In this document: in pieces, positions 1 through 11,773 of the stretch | How positions within the stretch are numbered: position 1 is the stretch's first letter | Layout: each line of letters opens with the position of its first letter | Source: Aquatica leii | Lineage: Eukaryota; Arthropoda; Insecta; Coleoptera; Lampyridae | NCBI GenBank assembly: GCA_035610365.1 | Contig: CM069437.1 | Span: 30,833,507-30,897,506 of the forward strand | Length of the DNA: 64,000 bases | Direction of reading: 5' to 3' | Made by a program: the position numbers and the translations under genes | Notes under the pieces: model-generated | What the model saw: the letters and a program-made list of their open reading frames with translations, nothing else | Told to the model about the DNA's origin: nothing | The model's database searches: none

Positions 1-22
1 TCTGAGTGGATATTTAAGATCT

Positions 23-566
23 TTAATGGCATCGTGTTTTTACTCGTACCAAATTTCTGCCAAGGAGTAGTCCTTTTTCAACTAAGTCGCGCTCTATTGG
101 TTTAATCACGCGTTTGTAGCTTTCCCGGAGAATTCCATTCAGGTCTGCTATCACCACACTTTCAGTCCTTGCAGGCACGTCTTCACGCAGTAAGACTCGT
201 ACGGCTGCTTTCTCTGACAAATGAAAAGGAATTTCTTCATTGTTGATCTTCAGGACATCGTTCTTTATATCCAAATAGAAGCCATTCTTTTTTATAACGT
301 CCATTCCTATGATAACTTTTTCCGTAATGTGGGCCACTAGTACTTAATTGTCGAGTACTCTATTTCCCAAACCAATGGTTACTTTAACTTGTCTGTGAGT
401 AGATTTTGCTTAGCCTGTCGCCGTTCAAAGTCATACTGTTACTGGTGATTGTCTTCTTATTTTCCAACAACATGTCAGGGCAAATAATGGTCTTTGTCGC
501 TCCCATGTCAACCAGTAACTGAACACTTTTTCCATTGATCTTGCCATCGAGATAAATGCTATGCAA
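23..566 (-). pseudogene. gypsy-type retropepsin (aspartic protease), degenerate
   Basis: This would be the polyprotein-processing protease. The 384-566 piece contains LLVDMGATKTII, the retropepsin active-site strand, with the usual D-T/S-G changed to D-M-G. The 23-337 piece holds the second half of the fold: VIIGMDVIKKNGFYLDI matches the typical 'ILGMDFL..HGF.LD' segment of insect gypsy proteases. The two pieces are in different frames with a stop between them. It lies directly downstream of gag on the minus strand, the expected order. The changed active-site triplet and the frame breaks mean it is not functional. Confidence 0.8.
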
Positions 567-649
567 TTGCTCTATCGGGGATGCTATTTGAATTGTAATC
601 TCTGGAACATGACTAGATAAGATTAGTTTTTGTCTCTTTTGGTCAACTC

Positions 650-1592
650 GTTATAAATTTTGAAGCGCTTTTCTTGTTTTCTTCTTGAGTTTAGTAAGAT
701 GTCGTCGTACATGGCCTTCTTCACCGCAGTTTAAAGTAGTCACTCGTCTTTCACAAAGTATTCGTCGCGCTATCTGCTCGATGCTTTCCAAGGTCTGCGC
801 GGTTACTTCTGCATCACTGCAGAGTCTATGACCGTCTTGTTGCAATGTTTGTTTTGCTGCTTCAAACTCCAAAGCATGCAACAAAGCGTCATCCAATGTT
901 TTCGTTAGAGTTAACCGGAGAGTCTGCTGCATTTCGGTGCTTTAAAGACCGTTTACAAAGGTTTGAATTGCCAACTGCTCCAAGGAAGTAACTGGCGCTG
1001 TAGGATACGCAAGCCGTGTTAATCTGGCGATGTCAGCTTCAAACTCTTACCATATCTTATTTCCAAATGTGAAATTAAAGGTTCGTAATTTTCTTGTAGA
1101 TAGTCAGGAACAGTTTGCAACATTCCAAGAGCTTCTCCACGTAAGGACACTATAAAATACGTCGTTTTCTGCTTTTTGCTTTAACCATTAGCTGTAGCTG
1201 CGGCTTTAAACTGCTTGTAGTAGGTTGACCATAGAACTTTACCATCAAAAATAGGAAGTACAACTTTTCAGTCGTGACGATTCCTTCGCCGTGACAATTC
1301 ATTCAATTTATTCTGTCTTCAAGCAGTTTTATTTAGTTTTCTAATTTGTCCTCTATTGCTTTTATTTTCTCATTTATAGATTCGCAAATTTTTGCTTGGA
1401 TTTCTTCTTGAACAATTTTAGTTTGATTTTCTATGCTCGTTCGTATTTCTTCTTCTAGAATTTTTTATCAATTTTTCTGGGTATTTTCAAATAATTTTCC
1501 TTTAATTTTCTGAGAATTTTCTTTCATTTCTCTATTCATAGATTCTTGTTCATTTTTTATTGATTTGAAAAATTCATATAGTTTTGCATCCA
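650..1592 (-). pseudogene. gypsy gag pseudogene with degenerate zinc knuckle
   Basis: This is structural gag of the minus-strand gypsy element. It starts near 1592 with an ATG (MDAKLYEFF...) followed by a charged, coiled-coil-like N-terminus. The middle (about 1270-1040) reads IFDGKVLWSTYYKQFKAAA and later LRGEALGMLQTVPDY, the conserved gag core of insect gypsy elements. The C-terminal piece (651-932) ends in a degenerate CCHC knuckle: NCGEEGHVRRH has lost its first and last cysteines. At least three frame changes or stops break it. The match is by family pattern, not by alignment. Confidence 0.8.
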
Positions 1593-1826
1593 TTTTGGTT
1601 TGATAACAAGTTATCGGCATGAGTTATATATAACACGAATAAAATAAAATTAAATACACTACTTTAACAAAATAGAACAGCTAGAAATTACACGCTATGA
1701 ACAAACACGCGAATCCCGAACTAAATTTTTATTTATTTACGCAATCAACGTTTTTATTACGGGAGCCATATTAAATTACTTAATGGTATTTACTTTAAGA
1801 ATCGCAAACCCGACACTTGCCACCAC

Positions 1827-2251
1827 TGTAACGAATATTATTAAACTACTAATTTATTTATACTAAAAATATATACACGTTTATAACTAACCGAACTAAA
1901 TGAATCTAAGAATATTTGATAAAAACACTTAACACTAATTTATATATAGCACTTCGCTTACACGAAGATAAAGTCCGCGGATAACTTCAGTTTAACACTT
2001 ATTGTTTACTTTAAAGTCACGTACAAGGTTATACTCTGTATATTTACTTATAACACGCGTTAATCACTTATTTATTCAAACTTGAATAATCTTTTTAATA
2101 CTGCCGTCTTCGAATTACTGGAATAACTGCCCTATGATTTGTTTGTACCGCATTTATACATTTTGGCGAAATGTTCGCAAATGTTTTGAAAATGTACAAA
2201 AACTTCGCAAAAGTTCTTGGATTTGAAAATAATTTCTCGTATGTTTCAACA
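1827..2251 (-). repeat. gypsy LTR (5' LTR of the minus-strand element), copy 1
   Basis: About 425 bp. In element orientation it starts TGTTGAAACATACGAG and ends ...ATTCGTTACA. The blocks around 'gataaagtccgcggataa' and 'aagtcacgta' recur in reverse complement at 34.3-34.4 kb and in the same orientation at 40.3-40.5 kb, which defines the family from within the window. It contains an AT-rich stretch that could serve as a promoter, but no motif stands out. Confidence 0.8.
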
Positions 2252-4530
2252 TCAAATCATTCCTCTAAATTTTGATCTTTTATAAAAAAATATACACAAA
2301 TATTTATAGCGCTTGGGCTGGCGTCATAACTTGTTAAAGTTGTCTAGGTCAAAACATAAAAAATGTTTCACGTTTTAAATTATAAATGTTACAATACATT
2401 ATTAATTCTACTTTGATTAGTATTTTATAATTGCATTTATTGTTTTTATTAAAGAACATCCATATTATACCGTTGGTATATCCAGATATTTGTTAAAAGA
2501 ACATATACGTATAAAGTATATAAAAAAATGTATTTCTTTTGATGCACTTTCAGCTTAAACAAATGCAACGATTAAAAAGAAAAGAGTGGTCTCCAAAAAT
2601 CGATCGTAAAAACACTATGGTATGTACTAGTTGCAAAAATAGTATATGTAATAATCACAGTATAAGAATATGTACTGTTTGTTTAATGTACATAAATAAT
2701 GTTTGTTATATAATTACTATGTTTTTTTTGTAAAATAATGTCTTGAGTTTAATTTTATTTCATTAAATTATTTTATAATGAGTTAGTAGACCCGATTTAT
2801 GTAAAAGTAGATATTGGGCCGGATACGTATCATATGGTTAACACTCAATTGATGGGATTTGTTTAATCTTACATTTAAAAATTTTCAATCTAAAAAAAAA
2901 TAAAAAAGAGTGACTGCCAAATTGAAAATTAAAATAACTTTTAAAAGAGATATCTAGTTTAAAACTTTAAAAGTAAGTGTCATTCTAAAAAAGTTAAAAT
3001 GAGAGTTCTTAATAATGCCTTAAACAGTAAAACTTTAAAATCAAATATATTTCTTTATTTTAATTTTGCATGAATTTCAGAAAATAAATCTATTTTATAG
3101 CTATTATGTATAAATATATTTTATTGTTTTTATCGCTCTTACTCAAAGTTTATCTAAAAGTAATAAAAAATTCATAAATACAGTTATTTAATAACTATGC
3201 AATATAAATCATGTTTTACATTGAATAAAATTACAATTTTATGACAAAACCTAAAAACTTTTATTAGAAAAAAATAAAATAAAATATATTTTAACATTAA
3301 AAATTGTTTAAAATTTAAAAAAAAATGTTAGGAGTAAATAATATTATATAAATTTTGCAATAAACATATAATATAGTTGTTTTATACTTTAAAGACGGCT
3401 ATATACATTAAACCAACAAGTATGATAAAATTTTTAAAATTCTTATTAGCATTCGCCAAGAACAACCAAATTCGCCTATATCTCCAAATCTTAACAATCG
3501 ATGAACATTCGACAGCGGAACATCCGAAAGGCAGCCATCTGAGAATACAAGGTGTCGAACGTAAGAAAGCACAAGAGACCTAAACACGTCTTTCTCTAAG
3601 TTCACAAACTTAACGCTTTCAGTCTAGTTAAAACTTTCTATTGTAAAAATAAGAAGTAACCTATTTATACATATGTTTATAAAAATTGCATGTAACTATT
3701 CGCCCTTAGATATTATACTTAAGACAACTAATTTGTAGGTTTAACAGTTAGAAAAAACTACCAATTAAAAACTTGATGTGAAAAACATAGTATTTAAAAA
3801 ACGTTTTTATATATCACATGTAGAAGCGTTTCATTATATCGTAAACTATGACCTTGAGTTGAAAATTGGAATTAATAACTAAAAATTGAAAATTTGACAA
3901 GTCTAAGTGAATCTCAAAAACATTAGTTCATTTAAAAAACAACCACATCAACAAAAATTTAAATAATTTAAAAATAATTAGATAATTTTATACTATACAA
4001 AAATAAGTAGTAATGAAGACTTGTTAATTACAAATGCAACGAAAAAAGCAATTAGAGGATAGCAAAAATGTTACGCCGAATATTTGTAAGACTGATAATA
4101 GCAAGATTTTGACATAAATTGATTACAGCGTCACAATTAACGAGATTGTGAAAGACAATCACATTTACAAGTATAACAAATCCTAAAAAACAATAATAAA
4201 AATAATTAAAAAATTTATCCAAAAACAAAAGTAACATTCTGTAAATTTAAAAGTATTTAAAACTTATGGATTTTAATCAAAGTTTATTTCCTAAAATGGC
4301 TCTGTATTAACGTGTAATTTATTTTTCTTATTTCATTTTTGTCATTTAACATTTTGTCGTTGTCTGCATAAATTTAACAATTTTGGGTTTCTTTTTACAA
4401 GCGTGGTAGAGAAACCTGGATGATTAAAATTTGTATTGATCGTTTTAATAGTAGCAACTTTCTTAATAAAAATATGTGTTAGAATTTTTTTCTTCAGAAA
4501 AATCGATGATAAACTAAAAAAAATATTTTA
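2252..4530. other. AT-rich spacer without a recognisable gene
   Basis: There is no coding similarity I can name. Two small items stand out. At about 2785-2845 lies a sequence resembling the 'ggtccggtttatgtaaaa' block at 54.3 kb. At about 4064-4140 lies a block repeated at 45.97-46.05 kb. A less AT-rich patch at about 3455-3600 is open on both strands for about 65 codons but shows no family motif. Confidence 0.5.
4064..4140. repeat. dispersed repeat, partner at about 45972-46048
   Basis: Blocks such as 'tttgtaagac', 'gatagca', 'attttgacataaa' and 'gattacagcg' occur in the same order and orientation at about 45972-46048. The copies are clearly diverged. The element type is unknown. Confidence 0.55.
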
Positions 4531-4798
4531 TACCGTAAAATGGGGTGTAAAAAAACTAAAGTTCAAATAGAGACGATAATTGGTATTCTAAAACTAAATT
4601 CAGTATCTGGTTCTTCTAGGCACTAAGTAGGTCAATGGTATTTTTATGTGAAGTTAGCGCTTTAGTTCGAACAGCTGATTTTGACGCTGTTTTCATAACC
4701 TGCAAAACTTTACCTAGGAAGTTAAAATTATAATAAAATATTTTTAAAAAATATAAATTTTTTTAGTTTTTAGGGCCAAGAGAGACAGTAAAAAAATC

Positions 4799-6045
4799 AT
4801 GCCTCGTTCATACAACCGCGATCAGAAAAGCAAGAGATACAAGAAACCTAACCAAGAAAAATTTAACATATTGCTTTGAAAGCCTATCGGAGAGCTCAGG
4901 ATTTGTTTGGAATACATACATTTGTGCTGCATCGACACAAGATATCAGGTGGAAACATAATAAATCATAAAAAGTAAATAGCATTAGGCTCACAAGTAGA
5001 AAAAGTTATTGTAGATCATATAAAGGTCGTTGCTGAATGGGGTTATTCAATAGACAAATTTGATCTGCAAATCATTCTGAAACAATATTTGGACAAGCTG
5101 GATTAAATTTTTATAAATTTAAGTATAATATGCCAAAAAAAGATTTCGCATGTTCCTTCTTCTGTGGCATAAAAATGAAATTTTCCAAAAATTGTGCCAA
5201 AACATAAAACGTTTGAGAGCTGGTGTATGCAGAGAGAATATTTCATTCACCTAGAAAATAACCTAAGAAACATACTATCAACGCACATTAGTAATCGAGC
5301 GGACGATCCAGGGAGAAAAAGTCATAGTGAAAGTATCCAGAAAGGGTCCTTAATCACAGTAAATCTGCAACATCCATAATAATGATCGTAACCGCATCTA
5401 AATCTGCTTTCTCCCTACGTTGTTTGCAAATCGTTGCATTTGTATGAATCATAGACATTAGGAAGAGTTAAGAAAGCTAGATACAATCGAACAGCTTCTG
5501 AATGGTTTGATACTCACTGTTTCAAAGATTGCATTAATAACTATTGTAGTGCCTTATTGTAGAAGACTGGATAAGTCCAAAATACTTATAGGGGACAACC
5601 TTTCATCTCACTTTTCCATATAATGTATTATAAAGTGTCGAGCGGAAAACATCTGCTTCATTTTCTTACCGGCCTACTTGACGCATTTATTACAACATCT
5701 AGATGTAAACGTTTTTTGACCATTTAAATGTGCGTGGAAGAAAATTTTAGAACACTGGAAAAAGACCGATGGAAAAAGAGTATATGCAATACCCAAACCA
5801 AGATTTCTATATTTATTAAAACAGCTTTTTGAGAAGGTCGAAGAACAAAAAATATCCAAACAGGATTTAAGGGACGTGGTATTGTGTCTTTTGATAAAGA
5901 TGCAGGTTTAAGGAAGATTTCTTCAAGTGCTTTTTTGATTCTTATGATCATGTAAGTGACACTCTCATTGAACTGCTTCAGAGCATGCAAAACAATTCAA
6001 AAAGCAAACCACAGAAAAGAAGAACAAAAAAAAAGCCGTAACGCC
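4799..6045 (+). pseudogene. pogo-like transposase pseudogene (PSQ-type HTH plus DDE)
   Basis: Conceptual pieces in several frames match the pogo/Tigger-like transposase family in order. First is an N-terminus MPRSYNRDQKSKRYKK leading into a psq-type helix-turn-helix. A linker follows at about 4999-5105 (KVIVDHIKVVAEWGYSIDKF). The DDE region has DDPGRK at about 5302, ARYNRT at about 5472, and a GDN-S-H-like stretch near 5590 ('ggggacaacctttcatctca'). A C-terminal part resembles FF..K..W.K.L..W. Many stops and frame changes show it is long dead. Its position between matched TIRs makes it the element's own transposase. Confidence 0.75.
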
Positions 6046-6452
6046 TGGAAAAAATGTCTAAGGTTTAGATCATTTTGATGAAGATTTGGGTGGACCTTTA
6101 AATTATTTTGATTCGAGGAAAAATAAGCTCATCTTCAGATCATATAGATATGGAATATCTTAGTAACATAAATGATCAAAGTAAAAATGATCTACTTACA
6201 AAAAACTTTCAAAACAAGTAGCGATAACATCCGCCAGACACAGTCAATGTTACAAATATATAATAAATAACACTAAACATAAATTATACTTTTTTTTTTA
6301 ATGTTTTTTTTAATTTTTTTTTTATGTTTTTCTTACATCATAGTTTTTTATTCATCCTAAAAGATAATAACAATTGTACAGTATTAACTTTAAGTATTGT
6401 TTATATTTACCTTTGTTGTATATGTTGTATTAATTTGTTGTTTTATCAAATA

Positions 6453-6498
6453 CAGTGGCCTGAGGAAGTGGACACTTGTTCCACGAAACGTCACCTTG
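6453..6498 (+). ncRNA. hammerhead-like motif (CTGAGGA ... GAAAC GTC)
   Basis: CTGAGGA at 6460-6466 fits the hammerhead box CUGANGA. It is followed by a 5-bp stem (GTGGA / TCCAC) and then by GAAAC and GTC at 6485-6492. One extra A sits between the box and the stem, and stem I is poor, so activity is doubtful. The arrangement is like the 3' terminal motifs of Penelope-like elements. Confidence 0.35.
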
Positions 6499-6985
6499 AA
6501 AAATTACATAAAGTAGTGTAATCGATCGCCCTCTCCTACTTTGAAGGATTTAATCACTACCTATTTAACTATGTTGTAACATTTTGGTTGGATTTTACAA
6601 ATTTTTTAAATGTTTAACATAAAGTTATAAACCTTTTTTCAATCAAAGATATTTTTCTAAAACACCAAAAATGTCTATTCAATAAAAACTACTTTTTTTA
6701 AAACACTAACAGTGTCTTTATGCACCTGTGTGTTGTCTAAGTAGCTCAAATCATAAGATTTGCGTTAGTGTCTCTGATGCCCCATTAGCAGGTAAATAGA
6801 GACACAAAGGAAAAAAAATAAAAAACCCCACATGCCATTTTTCGAATTATTTGCTATTATGACAACAATTACTACTTAATGCCATAAGATTTTTAGTAAA
6901 AACCTGGTTAAAATATGTATTTATATTTTCAAGAAACACAGCTTAAAGCATGCCAAACTGTCCCTATTAACCCCATTTTACGGTA

Positions 6986-7800
6986 CTAAAAACCGACAAT
7001 TCAAACCTAATACTAAACAACACAAAATCATAAAAAATCAATGTCAATTTAAATGAAAGAAATACAAATCAAATAACAATTTATGAAATCAACAATAATT
7101 TAAAAAATACAACAAAGAAAAAGATGACAATAGAAAAAAAGTTTTTAGAAACCTCTAAAGCAATACTCAAAATAGCAAAATTTAACCTAGTGTCAGATTA
7201 GTAAATAGATCAAGTAGACCACGGCTTATGAGCCCTAAACATAGTAAAGGCCCCGCGACAAAAAAATTAAATTTTTTTAAAACATCTCATTACGGTATGC
7301 TGAAAACTTAATAGAACCATTGTTGAAGCCAGATACTTTAAATTTTTTATCTATCTTTGTTTTTAAACCCACAAAATGTAAACACTTTAAAAGCAGCATG
7401 GTCACCGTTGGACATTTTTAAACTTAACTCTATAATTATTTAACCGATGCGGTATAGGCTACACAGAAAAGAAATTTTTAGATTGAATAGGTAAAGACAA
7501 ATCGAACACCATAAACGTTGGTTATGTAATTTTTCTATGATCTAAATATTTTTCATAGAATTTGTACCCACTTACTGAAAAAATTAAAACTTGATTTTGT
7601 CACTGTTTAAACAAAAACATTTCAACTGCCCCAGAAAAAAATTACGTCATAAACCAAGTCTATGTTTAAGTATCATTGAAACTATGTTGTCTGACTTTTC
7701 TCAATGTAATTTAATATTAATTTCAAAATAAAGATAAAGTTCGACTACATAGTTTTATTATTATATTCCACAAAAAAATAATAACAAAAATTTATCCAAC
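6986..7800. other. AT-rich spacer, nothing recognised
   Basis: I see no coding pattern, repeat or RNA motif that I can support here. Confidence 0.5.
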
Positions 7801-7814
7801 ACTAACACTGAGAG

Positions 7815-8160
7815 AAAACATTTAGAAGATATTCTAATATTGGACTTCAATATTTGAATTGATATTCTTCCCACATGAAAAGATACGTTAATATAACATA
7901 TAGTTTTAGTGTTGTTTTAATATTAAAAAAAAATAAATTTGTAATATGTAGTAATATTGTTCGTACATTAAAAAGAAATGTTTTTAATACGTTTTATTTT
8001 AATGTTGTTATAATATTAAAAATAATATGACTTCAATATTTGTGGTAATATTTTTTCGACATTGAAAAAAAATATTTATATAACATTTAAATTAAATGTT
8101 GTTTTAACATTGAAAAATAATATAACATTTGTGTTAAAACAAACATTTGTAATAAGTTAA
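7815..8160. repeat. degenerate tandem repeat, period about 93-94 bp
   Basis: A unit marked by 'gttgttttaatattaaaaa' recurs at 7911, 8004 and 8098, giving spacings of 93 and 94 bp. Between the marks are shared sub-blocks such as 'aatatttgt-gtaatatt-tt-gacatt-aaaa'. About three diverged copies are visible; the array fades on both sides. Confidence 0.65.
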
Positions 8161-10590
8161 ATTCTAATAATAGCCATTATTTATTTTGTCACTTTTGGAT
8201 ATTAACTTAAAATTCATTTCTTAACATGGTTGTAATATTTTTCCTAATAGCACAAAATGTATGTGCGATATTCTAATGATCTTGTTACAATATTTAAAGT
8301 CGGCTAAATATTGCTTGGTGTAATAAATATATTCTTGATATTGTTAAAGTGTATAATACTAATATTATAAAATTATATACATGACATTAGGTTAACATTT
8401 TAATTCTAGATACTTATTGCAAGGTGTAGAGAATGTATTCTAAATAGTGTAAAGCTAGATAAAAACAATGTTATAAAAATATGTACCAACAATATCGTTT
8501 ATGTATTCTAAAATCACAAATGTATTTCAAAGTTTACCTCACATAAAATATATATTATAATTATATGCAGATCTAATATTTATGTATCTAACATGTTATG
8601 CTTATTTTTAACTGTACTTTTAAATTTACGTATTTAAAGATATTAGACGTGTTCCTTAAACTTTTTTTAAATTTTTGCTAAAAATCCTAACACGATGTTC
8701 TCACGATTTAAAAATGCTTATTTTAAAAACTTATTTTATGTGCGTATATTTTAATAAAAAGTAATTCAAAATCTTAGTACGTAATCTGATAAAAATTGTA
8801 TAAGAAACGCAATTTAATTTTAAAAAAAATTGAATTGAATTGAAAAACTAATTGCGTTATAACTAAAGTTATAGTACGTTTACAATAATAAACTACATTT
8901 GCTGCAAAGAAACTTTAGACAAATAGTATAATTCTGCTGTAAAATTACTATTAGGTATTTATGATTTTAGTCATCTTTGCCAAATATTTTTTTAGCATTC
9001 TAAACGAGTTTACACAAAGTACGTTTTAGCAAATTTTGTAGAATTCTTTGCAACATTGAACATTTGAAGAAGTATATTATTTACCTGCTTTTGGGTACCG
9101 AAGTCAAAAACAGTTATATAGACCCTGAACAAAAATAAGGAAAGTTGTCTTTACTAATATGCATTTGAATATCGTGTTTGTAGTTTGCAAAGTTAAATTT
9201 TTATATCAAGTTTTAGTGTAACGTAATTGTTAAAATCAGATAAGTGCCTATTAATTTTTTTATTTTTTAATTTTGCATCATGTTATCTAAGTATAGAAAA
9301 GCAAAGCTTTGTAAATAAATTATTTTAACGCAGCGAGTACACCCTAAACTCGTTGTTTGCTTAGTTGACTGTTTACAGAAAGTAATTCAAAGAAATTTCA
9401 ACGATCATCACTAATAAGTAACATAAATTAAAGAAATGCTTTTATTTACGTAACTATGGTCAATAACTAATAGCACCACATTTTAAAAAATAATTAAGTA
9501 AATATATGCAAAAACAGTTTCTAAAATTTATTTAAATATTGTCCTTATTTTTTGAATAGCAATTTCAAGAAAATGCTTTGGTGCACTTTTAAAGCTAATC
9601 ATGAGTTATATTGCTATATAACTATTAGTATTACAATAAGTTTGCACGTTGCAACTTGTTCGTTCAAAATGTACCTGACCTTATTGTACTTCTCAGAATT
9701 ATACGGTACCTGAAAAGGCATAAAACGGGTTGCGCAAAATTAGAAGGATAGTTAAATTAAGACTTTTGTTTTGTTTGGTAAAGATCCATGTAAATATTGT
9801 AAAATAAATTCATCATACTTCTTCAAGTGTTTTTTGATACAGTATACAAATTATATTTATTCGAACCTAGTTACGTGTTTGTGAGGTGCGTAACACATGT
9901 TTAAAGTTTTTTCTAATTTTATTAATTCATACTAGTCGGTGAAAACTCAGATTACAATATATAGTGAATGTTCTATTAAAGCGATTAAGTAAATAGAAAT
10001 AATAATGCTGTTGAAATTTCTCTAAACCATATTTAAAAAATATATATGTCTTCATAGAGTTTCTTTATTGAAAAATTTAAACTGAAACCATTTGTAGGTA
10101 TATTTCATACCAATTAAAATAACTTTGATATATTTTAATGCATTTCATAATTATTATTATAATATAAAGATTATTTAATACAACTTGGTAGAGTAAATCT
10201 TAATTGTGTGTTTCTTTTTCAGATGCCATGACAAGCGTTATATTTGGCAAACTTTAGAACATTTATGTAGTACCTATGTAAAATGTAATGATAGTAATAA
10301 GTAATTTTAAGACACAATTTTTTTGTGTACTTATTTTTTTAAAAATGTTGAAAATGTATATAGATTTCATAATTTATAATTTTATTTTGTTAGTGTCATT
10401 TTTATAAATTAACGTGTTTTACAGAACATCTGCAGTGTTTCAATACGGTTTAATAAAAACTGTACAATACGTAGCAAAAAAACCCAGATTAAGTATCATT
10501 TGCAAACATTCACATATGTAGTAGATATATATTTTACAAATATCTCACAAATAATAGTAAGATACCTCTAGAGCAGATTAAAAAGTAATA
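8161..10590. other. AT-rich spacer, nothing recognised
   Basis: There is no coding similarity, TIR pair or RNA gene that I can support. Simple A/T runs dominate. Confidence 0.5.
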
Positions 10591-10700
10591 TTTCTCATAT
10601 ATTGAAAACCAATATTGAGACGATATTTACATTTAATGTCTGCCATATATTGAAAACATATATTTAGAAGATATTTATAACTAATATTTAGAAAAGGTTT
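10591..10700. repeat. short tandem duplication, period about 48 bp
   Basis: 'catatattgaaaac' occurs at 10596 and 10644, and each copy is followed by a related 'aatatt-aga-gatattta' block. Two copies are visible. The 'agaagatatt' element also occurs near 7830, next to the 93-bp array. Confidence 0.5.
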
Positions 10701-10998
10701 ATTTTATACAAACTATTAATATAACATTACAATAAATGGCCAATACAAAAAAGGGTGACATTTAAATATTTACCAGATGTTATACTAATATATTACGTAT
10801 ATTTTGTGCTACTAGCGTGGTGCTGTTTGGATGTTTTTATATTTACCATAACATTATTACTTAAACACTAACATTCTAAAATTTTTTAGCACGTTTTACT
10901 AAAATATTAATATAAGCAATCAAAGACAACATGTATCAACTAAAAATATATATATATCATGAGTAAAATGAAGTTTTAATTACCCGTCGCATAAAATA

Positions 10999-11625
10999 CA
11001 GTGTGTCCCAACGATCTGGGGGTGGAAGATTACGCCTATACTGTTGATTTAAAAAAATATATTATAACGGATTCTTTTAGTGCACAACGAGGAGCATCTC
11101 GTAAAAATATTTTGGTATATACAGGGTGGCCCATTTTCGAGTACCACACCAAACTTGTGTTTTTTTAAATGGAATGCCTTATATATTTTTATATATTTGA
11201 ATTCTCTGTTAAATACTGAGCAAAATGATATAAAGTACTATGGATCTACGACCAACGGTTCCTGAGTTATTGACATTGTTATGTAAAAAAATGAGTCAAT
11301 TGAGTAGGCTCCTGTTCCGCCATCTTTAAATATATCGAAGTGAAATTTTGGTATTTGTATTTCTAATATGTTTAGTATTGACTTCTATACTCAAATTACA
11401 GACTCTTTTCTCTACATATACAGGGTGGACCATTTTGCGCAATGTTGTTTTTCTCAATTTTTTTAAACGGCACACCCTATATTTTATTACAGATTTGAAT
11501 AGCATTTTTTACGAGCTTTCAATAGATACCCACTTTATACTACCTATTCCTAAGTGTTTTTGAATTATTCTGTCTTAAAGTTAAAAATCGCAAAATTTTG
11601 TTACTTTTCTTGAATTTTCTTCACA
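10999..11625 (+). repeat. left arm of long terminal inverted repeat
   Basis: This pairs with 12975-13601 in reverse complement. It holds three end-like motifs: the outer CAGTGTGTCCC, then 'tatacagggtggccc' at 11117-11131 and 'tatacagggtggacc' at 11417-11431, the last two exactly 300 bp apart. Confidence 0.9.
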
Positions 11626-11773
11626 TCATAGTAGCCGGATTTCCGCTTGTCCCTTTCTGTTCCTTAGCAACTTAACAAATAAAAGTCTCTTATTGTCAAT
11701 AGTTTGTGAAATCATTGTTGATAGTAATCTGCATAGTTACCTTGTTTATAACTGGTTCTCTACTTATTGTGCG

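Larger units (their letters stand above)
1..2251 (-). mobile_element. Ty3/gypsy LTR retrotransposon, 5' part (LTR, gag, protease), truncated by window edge
   Basis: Read on the minus strand, the order is LTR (2251-1827), gag (about 1592-650) and aspartic protease (about 566-23); RT would lie beyond the left edge. This is the usual 5' half of an insect Ty3/gypsy element. All reading frames carry stops and frameshifts, so the copy is dead. LTR identity rests on two more copies of the same LTR in the window, at 34124-34467 (plus) and 40226-42098 (minus, split). Just inside the LTR is a TGGTGGC-type sequence that could be the primer-binding site. I am confident of the superfamily and less sure of the exact LTR ends. 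Confidence 0.85.
4533..6983 (+). mobile_element. pogo-like DNA transposon with TIRs and TA target duplications
   Basis: A 14-bp end CCGTAAAATGGGGT at 4533-4546 is repeated in perfect inverted form at 6970-6983. Each end is flanked by TA (4531-4532 and 6984-6985), the target duplication of the Tc1/mariner/pogo superfamily. Between the ends lies a broken pogo-type transposase (4799 to about 6045). The element is about 2.45 kb, a normal size for a pogo-like element. Beyond the 14 bp the two ends diverge. A hammerhead-like motif at about 6453-6498 lies in the 3' part and may belong to a nested retroelement scrap. Confidence 0.8.

Noticed and set aside
2539..2733. 64-codon frame with a CTSCKNSICNNH-like cysteine run
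   Set aside because: The spacing does not fit a known zinc knuckle and there is no supporting context.
3377..3605. Overlapping open frames on both strands (65-68 codons) in a less AT-rich patch
   Set aside because: No family motif in either translation; the open length follows from lower AT content.
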